The notes under the pieces are model-generated. The model saw only the letters and a list, made by a program, of their open reading frames with translations, searched no databases and had not been told where the DNA came from. Position numbers and translations under genes: made by a program. A DNA stretch of 64,000 bases from Desulfobacteraceae bacterium (GTDB lineage Bacteria; Desulfobacterota; Desulfobacteria; Desulfobacterales; Desulfosalsimonadaceae): contig JABZFM010000001.1 in the NCBI GenBank assembly GCA_014237465.1, positions 62,001 to 126,000 of the forward strand, written 5' to 3'. Shown one piece after another: positions 16,177-23,030 of this stretch (position 1 is its first letter; the number at the start of each line of letters is the position of its first letter).

Positions 16177-17219
16177 ATGTGGTAATCGTTTCTCCGATTT
16201 TGTATGCCCAGTTTCCTGGGTTCATGCCCGGGGATGTGTTGCTTGGTCTTAAGCACATGGGGTTTGATCATGCCATTGATCTGTCCTATTATATTGAAAT
16301 GTATCAATATGCTGTAGAAGAGTTTGTCCTTGAAAACCGGAAGGCGCATAGGCCGCTGATTTCTCCGATTTGTCCGGTGGTAATCAGGCTGATTGTTCTT
16401 AATTATCCGAATTTAATAAATCATATTCTTCCTTTAAGAAGTCCGGCGGCCCTGGTGGGAGATAAAATCCGTGAAAAATTAAGCCATGAGCATGGGATGG
16501 CTGAAAAAGATATCAAACTTTACCATATCACGCCCTGTCATTCCAAGGTGGTGCCGGATCGTTCTAAGCTTATGGATGAACTGAGTTATGTTGACCATGC
16601 GCTGGGCATCAATAAAATTTTTCCGGGATTGCTTGCCAAGATGGAGCAGGTAAAAAAACTTGAGCTAAGTCTTTTTCCAAATGAACATTTCAGTTTTGTT
16701 CCCAGTTCCCGGGGGCCACTGTGGGGGATGTCCGGCGGTGAAATTGCCGGCATGCGAATTGACAGGGTTATTGCTGTGTCCGGCTTGAAAGAGACCATGG
16801 CATATTTGGAGAAAATTGAAATGGGCTTGTTCAGTGATATGGAATATATTGAATTCCGGGCCTGTACGGAAGGGTGCCTTGGCGGCCCCCTGACGGCTGT
16901 TGACAGGTATATGGCAAAAAGCACGGTCCAGAAGTTTATTAAAATGTTCGGGATCGGGCGGCGCCTGCCCAGACGGAAAATTCGGCAATTATATGATAAA
17001 GGGTGGTTTTTTTCCAAATTGAAACCATCCGCGCTAACCGGAATTTATTTGTCAAAAAAGAAATCGTTGACAATCAAGGATATGAAGAAAATAGAAAAAT
17101 TAATGTCTTTGATTCAAGGAAATGACTGCGGGGCTTGTGGCGCTCCGGATTGCAGAACATTTGTCGAGGATGTGGTCCGGGGAGAAGCGGACCTGAAAGA
17201 CTGTTTCAAAATGAGGTAA
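16161..17219 (+). CDS. [FeFe]-hydrogenase-like sensory protein lacking its N-terminal ferredoxin domain
   Basis: Resembles the C-terminal H-cluster domain of sensory or non-catalytic [FeFe] hydrogenases. The usual cysteine motifs are present in modified form: ISPICPVVIRL (near residue 70), TPCHSKV (near 126) and RACTEGCLGGPL (near 237). A C-terminal [4Fe-4S] motif follows (CGACGAPDCRTF plus a later Cys). Relatives carry two ferredoxin-type clusters before the H-domain, but here the protein starts directly with VVIVSPILYAQFPG. ATG 16161 has no ribosome site, and the frame is open back to 16122. Probable role: hydrogen or redox sensing, relayed to the neighbouring ATPases. Enzyme activity is unlikely. 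Confidence 0.75.
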   Translation: MEDNLNVVIVSPILYAQFPGFMPGDVLLGLKHMGFDHAIDLSYYIEMYQYAVEEFVLENRKAHRPLISPICPVVIRLIVLNYPNLINHILPLRSPAALVGDKIREKLSHEHGMAEKDIKLYHITPCHSKVVPDRSKLMDELSYVDHALGINKIFPGLLAKMEQVKKLELSLFPNEHFSFVPSSRGPLWGMSGGEIAGMRIDRVIAVSGLKETMAYLEKIEMGLFSDMEYIEFRACTEGCLGGPLTAVDRYMAKSTVQKFIKMFGIGRRLPRRKIRQLYDKGWFFSKLKPSALTGIYLSKKKSLTIKDMKKIEKLMSLIQGNDCGACGAPDCRTFVEDVVRGEADLKDCFKMR

Positions 17220-17382
17220 TAATAGTTTCCGGATACTTTATTGTTAAATTAAACCTTAATTGAGTGATTGTCGAGGTTGCCGCAGATACAAGGAAGATGT
17301 TTTTTTGCTATAGTCGCTTATGCGGTAAAGCATCTGACAAAGTAGATGCGATAAGATCGACAGTCACGGAGGATTTTATATC

Positions 17383-17718
17383 ATGCAGGTAGAAGACTTA
17401 GCGGCACAGTTCAACCTTACGGTGGTTGCCGGCAAAGACGTTTTGGGTCGGACGGTGACCGGCGGTCACTGCGGGGATCTTCTCAGCGAAGTGATGGCCA
17501 ACGCGCCGACCGGCAGTGTATGGCTGACCATTCAGGTACACCAGAATATCGTCGCAGTGGCGGTTTTAAAAGAAATGACAGCTATTATTCTGACCGGGGG
17601 CAATGTGCCGGATGAGGCAACCCGCGTAAAAGCGGATGCGGAAGGGATTCCCATTATGCTCAGTGATGAACGGACGTATGACCTTGCCGGAAAGCTTTAT
17701 GAGGCTGGGGTGGTATAG
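17383..17718 (+). CDS. DRTGG-domain protein, copy 2
   Basis: Protein of 111 residues with the DRTGG-like pattern: VLGRTVTGGHCGDLLSEVMANAPTG, then IVAVAVLKEMTAIILTGG and EATRVKADAEGIPIMLSDERTYDLAGKLYE. A GGAGG site precedes ATG 17383. It is diverged from copy 1, suggesting distinct ligands or partners. The PHP gene begins five bases after its stop. Confidence 0.75.
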   Translation: MQVEDLAAQFNLTVVAGKDVLGRTVTGGHCGDLLSEVMANAPTGSVWLTIQVHQNIVAVAVLKEMTAIILTGGNVPDEATRVKADAEGIPIMLSDERTYDLAGKLYEAGVV

Positions 17719-17722
17719 CAGG

Positions 17723-18493
17723 GTGGCTCATTTGAAACTTTACAGGGCAGATATGCATATTCATACATGTCTTTCCCCCTGCGGTGACTGGGGGATGAGC
17801 CCGAAAGCGATTACCCGGAAAAGCTGTCAGATGGGGCTGGATATCATTGCCATCTGTGATCATAATACGGCTGAAAATGCCGGCGCCGTCATCCGGGCCG
17901 GACAAAAACACGGCATTACCGTGTTGCCCGGAATGGAAATCTGTTCAAAAGAGGAAGTTCATGTGCTTGCGATTTTTGAAACTTATGACAGGGCGTTGAA
18001 TATGCAGGCATTTGTTTATGATCATCTGCCTGGTGAAAATTCTGCAGATTTGTGGGGCGAGCAGATTGTGGTTGATGAAAATGATGAAGTGATTGCCGAA
18101 AATTCCAACCTGCTGATCGGTGCGACAACATTGTCCCTGTATGAGCTGGTGGATAAAATAAATAATTTTAATGGATTGTGTATTGCATCACATATCGACA
18201 GGCCCGCGTTCGGGATTATCAGCAACCTTGGATTTATCCCGGATGATTTGCAATTCTGCGGACTGGAGGTTTCCTGGCGAATGTCGTTGAATGAGGCAGC
18301 CGCTTCAATCTCCGGCATCGGCCGATTTCCATGCATTACATCCTCTGACGCCCATTATATTGAAGATGTTGGAAAAGTCTGGACCGGGTTTATGCTGGAA
18401 GCACCGACATTTGCTGAAATCCGTATGGCGTTTGAGGGGCGGTCGGGCCGACGGATCGTACGCAAAGAAATAATCTTAAAAGAGGTACAGTGA
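17723..18493 (+). CDS. PHP-domain metal-dependent phosphoesterase (hydrogenase-cluster type)
   Basis: PHP superfamily protein with ADMHIHTCLSPCGDWGM at the N-terminus (HxH), ICDHNTAEN, LPGMEICSKEEVHVLAIF, IASHIDRPAFGI and SSDAHYIEDVG, so the metal site is intact. Members of this subgroup sit in [FeFe]-hydrogenase sensory clusters; their substrate is unknown. I choose GTG 17723, just after the stop of the DRTGG gene. An in-frame ATG at 17636 would overlap that gene by 83 bases. The stop TGA overlaps the GTG start of the next gene (GTGA). Confidence 0.8.
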   Translation: MAHLKLYRADMHIHTCLSPCGDWGMSPKAITRKSCQMGLDIIAICDHNTAENAGAVIRAGQKHGITVLPGMEICSKEEVHVLAIFETYDRALNMQAFVYDHLPGENSADLWGEQIVVDENDEVIAENSNLLIGATTLSLYELVDKINNFNGLCIASHIDRPAFGIISNLGFIPDDLQFCGLEVSWRMSLNEAAASISGIGRFPCITSSDAHYIEDVGKVWTGFMLEAPTFAEIRMAFEGRSGRRIVRKEIILKEVQ

Positions 18494-19041
18494 AGGAATT
18501 ATCGCTTCATATTTTAGATGTTGCGGAAAACGGGATTAATGCCGGGGCGGACCGGGTGCGGATTACTGTGGAAGAAGCCCGTAATGACAATCGGCTGCGG
18601 ATTATTATCGTAGATAACGGACGCGGGATTCCGCCGGATCTGATTCAAAATGTCACGGATCCGTTTTATACCACCCGAACCACCCGGCGTGTCGGACTGG
18701 GGCTTTCCCTGCTCGAAGCCGCCGCACGCCAGTGTAATGGATCAATGCGTGTCGACTCCATGCCGGGAAAGGGTGCCTCTGTTATCGCAGAATTTGCACA
18801 TGACCACATCGACCGGGCTCCCCTGGGGGACATGGCCGGTACGTTGATATCCCTGATCATGGGTTACCCGGACGTTGAGTTTGAATATTCTCATTTGGTG
18901 AACACCAGCCGGTTTGAGATGAAAACCATTGATATTAAAAATATGTTTGAAGACCGTCCCGTCAGTGATCCTGCTGTTTTTCGAAAACTGCGGCAAATTA
19001 TACAAGACGGGCTAAAACGATTGAAAACAAACGAGGACTGA
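18490..19041 (+). CDS. GHKL histidine-kinase-like ATPase without a kinase domain
   Basis: ATP-binding protein of 183 residues. N-box LHILDVAENGINAGA (residues 6-20), G1 box IIIVDNGRGIP (near 40) and the lid DPFYTTR / RVGLGLSLL (near 58-70) are all present, so ATP binding should be intact. This contrasts with the truncated ATPase at 15889. There is no dimerisation/phosphoacceptor His domain. The C-terminal 75 residues carry a separate small domain found in hydrogenase-cluster ATPases. GTG start, four-base overlap with the PHP gene, and the next gene starts one base after its stop. Confidence 0.82.
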   Translation: MKELSLHILDVAENGINAGADRVRITVEEARNDNRLRIIIVDNGRGIPPDLIQNVTDPFYTTRTTRRVGLGLSLLEAAARQCNGSMRVDSMPGKGASVIAEFAHDHIDRAPLGDMAGTLISLIMGYPDVEFEYSHLVNTSRFEMKTIDIKNMFEDRPVSDPAVFRKLRQIIQDGLKRLKTNED

Positions 19042-19042
19042 A

Positions 19043-19411
19043 ATGGCACGATTAACCATTGATGATTTAAAGAAAGTTAAGGAAAAGACAGCAAAAGAAA
19101 CCTCTTTGCGCTACGGAAATGCAAGCATTAAGGTGACAGTGCATATGGGAACCTGCGGCATCGCAGCCGGTGCCCGAGATGTAATGAACGCGCTTATGAA
19201 TGAAATGGCGGAGGATGACCGCCAGGATATCCGGGTGGTGGCTTCCGGGTGCATGGGAATGTGCAGCAGCGAACCCAATGTCACCATTGAAGTTGATGGC
19301 GAGGAACCTATTGTTTATCAGCTGATGGATGCCAATAAGATGCGTCAGGTATTCAAGCGGCATGTGTTGCTGGGGGAAGTACAGACGGATTTCGCGCTGG
19401 CAAAAATGTAA
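19043..19411 (+). CDS. Thioredoxin-like [2Fe-2S] ferredoxin (HndB-like)
   Basis: Protein of 122 residues with the cluster motifs GTCGIAAGARDV (near residue 38) and SGCMGMCSSEPNV (near 70), as in HndB and other small shuttle subunits of hydrogenase and NADH-dehydrogenase complexes. It probably passes electrons or redox state between the diaphorase and the sensor proteins. AGGACTGAA precedes ATG 19043. The same domain reappears fused to a cyclic-nucleotide-binding domain in the next gene. Confidence 0.85.
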   Translation: MARLTIDDLKKVKEKTAKETSLRYGNASIKVTVHMGTCGIAAGARDVMNALMNEMAEDDRQDIRVVASGCMGMCSSEPNVTIEVDGEEPIVYQLMDANKMRQVFKRHVLLGEVQTDFALAKM

Positions 19412-19693
19412 TGTCTTGAAAAATATAAAATTTATAATCCTGGATATCTACTTCTCTTAAGTTGTCATCTCAACTTTATGATATTGATTAATCTATTGAA
19501 ATAAATTTTAATTATTGAATTTTAACCAGAATTTTTTATTTGGAGCAGCGTCTTTTTCTATAAGTGGCGTATTAAGCCGGACGTCTTCAATACGTTCATT
19601 TTTTGATCTTTTGTTTTCAGGCGGTATTATGCTATTATATATTTAAACCATCATCAGGTTCTATCTATCAGCAAACAGACAAAGGAGAAATGA

Positions 19694-20449
19694 ATGGTTG
19701 CTATTGAATTGTTAAAGCAGGTTGAAGTGTTTCAGTCGTTAAGTGATGATGAATTGTCAGCAATCGGTAAATTGACCACTGAAAATCAGTTTGCATATGG
19801 TGACCGGTTGTTTAAAGATGGAGATTCCGCCACCCATTTATGGATCGTCGAAGAAGGGATCATTGATTTACGGTTTGATCTGCCGGGTCGTGAAACCTCG
19901 GAAGAGAGCACGCTTTCTACCATATCCGCAAATAAAATTATCGGGTGGTCCAGCCTTGTCCCCCCTTATAAATACAAACTTTCAGCCTACTGCGCATCAA
20001 GCCGGTGCAGGGTGCAGGTCATTGACCGCGAACCCCTGCGCGAGTTTTTAACGAAACATCCGAAAACAGGATACCAGGTGATGTCCGCCATGCTTCGGGT
20101 GGTGGGGAGGCGTTTTCAGAGGCTTCAGGGAGCATCGGATGACGCCCCGCTTGCGCCTGTCAAGGTGACGGTACATCTGGGAACCTGCGGTATCGCGGCC
20201 GGCGCCCGGGATGTTATGAAGGCCGCCATTGAAGCGGCATCCGGCCCCGGTCATGAAAGGATTGCGGTCACAAGCAGCGGATGCCTCGGCAAGTGTGCAA
20301 CCGAGCCGAACGTTACCGTGGAAATTCAGAACCAGGGAGCAGTGGTTTATCAGAAAATGAATCCGGAAAAGATGCGCCGGGTGCTTGATGAGCATATTGT
20401 GAATGGCCGGGTGCTGAACGACTGGGTACTGGAAGGAGGAAACATATGA
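19694..20449 (+). CDS. Cyclic-nucleotide-binding domain fused to thioredoxin-like [2Fe-2S] domain
   Basis: Two-domain protein of 251 residues. Residues 1-145 form a cNMP-binding (CRP-sensor) domain: VFQSLSDDELSAIGKL, FAYGDRLFKDGDSATHLWIVEEG, then IIGWSSLVPPYKYKLSAYCASSRCRVQVID. Residues 155-251 are a [2Fe-2S] thioredoxin-like domain with GTCGIAAGARDVM and SGCLGKCATEPNV, close to the protein encoded just upstream. No DNA-binding helix-turn-helix follows the sensor domain. The arginine normally contacting cyclic-nucleotide phosphate is not evident, so the ligand is uncertain. AAGGAG precedes ATG 19694. The next gene overlaps by ATGA. Confidence 0.85.
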   Translation: MVAIELLKQVEVFQSLSDDELSAIGKLTTENQFAYGDRLFKDGDSATHLWIVEEGIIDLRFDLPGRETSEESTLSTISANKIIGWSSLVPPYKYKLSAYCASSRCRVQVIDREPLREFLTKHPKTGYQVMSAMLRVVGRRFQRLQGASDDAPLAPVKVTVHLGTCGIAAGARDVMKAAIEAASGPGHERIAVTSSGCLGKCATEPNVTVEIQNQGAVVYQKMNPEKMRRVLDEHIVNGRVLNDWVLEGGNI

Positions 20450-20928
20450 TTGGTCTGGAATTTCTGGAACAGGTGGATGTTTTTAGAAACCTGACCGACG
20501 ATCAGCTTTTTGCAATTCAGGAGTGTGCGGAGGCCGTTGATTTTAAAAGGGGCGACCGCATTTTTGCCCAGGGTGACAGCTCGTCGTATGTCTGGATTGT
20601 TTTGGAAGGAGATGTGGAGCTTAGAAGCGAGCCTTCCGGCCAGGATGGGGGAATCCGTCCGTCGCCCTCTTTTATGTCCGAAGCTCAGGCGTTCGGATGG
20701 ACATGTTTTGTTCCGCCATACAAATACCGGCTATCCGGTTATTGCGCTTCCCGGTGGTGCAAAGTCATCAGGTTAGAGAGTGAAGATCTGCTGGCGATTT
20801 TTGAGCAGGATGAGGTCATGGGTTTCAAGGCGATGGAATATCTGCTCGGAGCGGTGGGAAAGCAGTTTGAGCAGCTTCAGGATGAGATCGCAAAGGTCCG
20901 AGGGATAGAAATGATGAGCCAATGGTAA
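20446..20928 (+). CDS. Stand-alone cyclic-nucleotide-binding-domain protein
   Basis: Protein of 160 residues, paralogous to the sensor half of the preceding gene: VFRNLTDDQLFAIQE, FKRGDRIFAQGDSSSYVWIVLEGDV, AFGWTCFVPPYKYRLSGYCASRWCKVI. It has no DNA-binding domain. GGAGG precedes ATG 20446, which overlaps the previous stop by four bases (ATGA). With the fusion protein it could form a heteromer that joins small-molecule sensing to redox state. Last gene of the operon. Confidence 0.82.
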   Translation: MIGLEFLEQVDVFRNLTDDQLFAIQECAEAVDFKRGDRIFAQGDSSSYVWIVLEGDVELRSEPSGQDGGIRPSPSFMSEAQAFGWTCFVPPYKYRLSGYCASRWCKVIRLESEDLLAIFEQDEVMGFKAMEYLLGAVGKQFEQLQDEIAKVRGIEMMSQW

Positions 20929-20960
20929 AAATGATGTCAAAGGTTCATCTGACGCCCGAT

Positions 20961-21033
20961 GGCGGTGTTGCAATCCTCTTCAAATGCTCACATAGCAAGC
21001 TATGCTCTGCTTTTCATCGGATTGCGCCTTGCC
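20961..21033. repeat. Long imperfect hairpin
   Basis: GCAATCC (20970-20976) pairs with GGATTGC (21019-21025), and the centre is a perfect CATAGC (20991-20996) / GCTATG (20999-21004) hairpin. It lies between convergent genes. It may act as a terminator or be a palindromic repeat. Confidence 0.4.
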
Positions 21034-21090
21034 CTCGGACGTGATCTAAGCCTGTAAACCATTTTTTAATATTTTTATTACGATAAAAAA

Positions 21091-21693
21091 TTATTGAATG
21101 ATCTCCAGGATTTTTCTGGAGGTGTATTCCCCCACATCGGCCAATCCGTCAACCGGCAGGAACCGGCGGGCGTTATTGGCGTAAAGACAGGTGACGGACG
21201 CGGGAAAATCCTCATCCGGCTCATAAAAAATATAGCACAGAGCGATTTTGGGCAGCGGATAGACCACGACGCTAAAGTCTCCGACAGCCTCTGTTGGAGC
21301 AGCTTCACCGTTTAATGTCTTTTTGATTTTATCTAAACCGGCTTTTATTTTTTCCACATAGGGGACCAGCAGCTGTTCCGTGTGGGTTGTAAAGGCCCTG
21401 ACATACGGCATACTGTCGTCAAACTCCTTGAATGATTTTAATGGCTGCAGCACACAATTGTCAGGCCGGACGTTTAATGCATAAAGAGAGATCAGGATGT
21501 TAAATACCGACGAGTGTTTTTCTTTGCCAAGAAAAATCCCTTTGGGGGAAATCACGCAGGTTTCGCCAAACGCATTAAAAATAAACCGGTCGCCGTCCTG
21601 TTTGCCCGGAAGATTTTCAGCCAGGTTTTCCGGTAAATCCTTGTAGAGTTGATCAAGATTGTCCTGTGCAATTTTTGCATAATTATCTTTCAT
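21091..21693 (-). CDS. DUF3786 family protein
   Basis: Cytosolic protein of 200 residues with the DUF3786 hallmarks: an N-terminal FNAFGETCVISP, a central PYVRAFTTHTE, and the C-terminal VVVYPLPKIALCYIFYEPDEDFPASV. The family occurs in anaerobes, often near corrinoid or metal-enzyme genes, and has no firm function. It stands alone between the hydrogenase-sensor operon and the efflux gene. The start is ATG 21693. Confidence 0.75.
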   Translation of the reverse strand: MKDNYAKIAQDNLDQLYKDLPENLAENLPGKQDGDRFIFNAFGETCVISPKGIFLGKEKHSSVFNILISLYALNVRPDNCVLQPLKSFKEFDDSMPYVRAFTTHTEQLLVPYVEKIKAGLDKIKKTLNGEAAPTEAVGDFSVVVYPLPKIALCYIFYEPDEDFPASVTCLYANNARRFLPVDGLADVGEYTSRKILEIIQ

Positions 21694-21797
21694 TTATAAA
21701 CTCCGTAATTTCAATGAATATAATTATATTGGTTCAACCTGTCTGAGCGGATCAGTCATTTTAGGCATTAGTTCGTTTTTAAGTAACTGGAATAATG

Positions 21798-22754
21798 CTA
21801 ATTTTTATTTTTTTCGAGAAGGGTTTCCGAAGGCAGACTGCATGAATCCCGGGTTTGAAACGCGTTGGGATTCACCGGGTGATAGTGAACGTGAACCTTT
21901 CGCATAAACTCGATATTGGCCATCAGTGTATTTTCAACCTGGGTGGCGATTTTATCCCCTTTGGCCACGCTTAAATATCCATCCACGCAGATCGTGACGT
22001 TTGCTACCAGATACGGACCGAAACGGTGGGCATGAATTTCCCCGATTTCCCTGACACCCTGGATCGGCGTCACGAGACCGGTGATTTGTTTTGCCAGATT
22101 TTTTCCCGGTATGGTATCCATTAAATCCGAGGTGGATTCGCGTAAAATTACAATCCCCGTATGCAGGATAATCAATGATACAATTGCCCCGGCCAGGGGG
22201 TCCACCCAGGGATATCCGAGCCGGCCAAAGGAAATGCCGATGGTCGCGGCCAGGGCTGAAAATACGTCATTTCTGTGATCAAACCCTAAGGCCAGCACGG
22301 CCGTGTTCCGGGTCTGGCGGCCGATTTTCAGTGTCCAGATCGTCAGCTGTATTTTTACGGCCACGGTAAATAAAGCGACCCATAATGCAATCAGCGCAGC
22401 ACCGCTGAAATCCCCTTTTCCCGCATACAGATTATACACATTGTTGACGGAATTCCAGAAAATAGCAATGGCCGTGGTGATTATAAACGCACCCACGACC
22501 ACGGCCGCAATGCTCTCCATCTGACTGTGACCATAGGGGTGGTCTTCATCCGGCGGTTTCCCGGATAACCGCATAAACACGCTCACCACAATACCGTACG
22601 CAACATCTGAGGTGGAATTGATGCCGTCGGCAAGCAGGGCGGGGCTGTGGCCCAGTATACCGATACTGGTTTTCAGGGCCGCAAGAAAGAAGTTGGCAGC
22701 CAATCCGATATAGACTGCCAGGATGCTTTTACGATTTCTGAGTTTATGGATCAT
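21798..22754 (-). CDS. Cation diffusion facilitator family metal exporter
   Basis: Inner-membrane proton-coupled exporter of Zn, Fe or Mn. Six hydrophobic segments can be read from about residue 12 to 200. The metal site motifs are HSPALLADGINSTSD (HxxxD-type) and FDHRNDVFSA. A C-terminal cytosolic domain ends in VHYHPVNP. I start at ATG 22754. An earlier ATG at 22835 would overlap the zinc-ribbon gene by 64 bases. Neither candidate has a good ribosome site, so translation may be coupled to the upstream gene. Confidence 0.88.
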   Translation of the reverse strand: MIHKLRNRKSILAVYIGLAANFFLAALKTSIGILGHSPALLADGINSTSDVAYGIVVSVFMRLSGKPPDEDHPYGHSQMESIAAVVVGAFIITTAIAIFWNSVNNVYNLYAGKGDFSGAALIALWVALFTVAVKIQLTIWTLKIGRQTRNTAVLALGFDHRNDVFSALAATIGISFGRLGYPWVDPLAGAIVSLIILHTGIVILRESTSDLMDTIPGKNLAKQITGLVTPIQGVREIGEIHAHRFGPYLVANVTICVDGYLSVAKGDKIATQVENTLMANIEFMRKVHVHYHPVNPNAFQTRDSCSLPSETLLEKNKN

Positions 22755-22771
22755 TGGGTTGATTATTGGTT

Positions 22772-23017
22772 TTAAATACGTTGTTTTTCTGTTTCCGTTT
22801 TTTTCCGGATTTTGTGCCAGGTGTTCTTTTGGCATTCAGGACATTTGAGGTACTGCCTCGGCTCTCCAACGGCCTTGTAACGCATCCCGCCTGCATCCCA
22901 GAAGTCCCGCCGGTGACCGCATTTGCATTCGATCAACCATAGTTTGGTGCCTGCTTTTACGGCTTCAAACACCCGGGAGGGAAGGATGAATTTGAGGAAT
23001 TTGTGCTCTGACGGCAT
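22772..23017 (-). CDS. Small zinc-ribbon protein downstream of fdhA
   Basis: Protein of 81 residues with two CxxC-type pairs (IECKCGHRRDFW and LKCPECQKNTW), so it probably binds zinc. Function unknown. It begins 13 bases after the formate dehydrogenase stop and ends 17 bases before the cation exporter start, consistent with an fdhA-ribbon-exporter operon. Confidence 0.6.
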   Translation of the reverse strand: MPSEHKFLKFILPSRVFEAVKAGTKLWLIECKCGHRRDFWDAGGMRYKAVGEPRQYLKCPECQKNTWHKIRKKTETEKQRI

Positions 23018-23030
23018 TTTTTTTATTTGC

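Noticed and set aside
16161-17219. Catalytic [FeFe] hydrogenase
   Set aside because: The N-terminal ferredoxin domains are missing and the H-cluster motifs are of the modified sensory type, so an enzymatic role is not supported.
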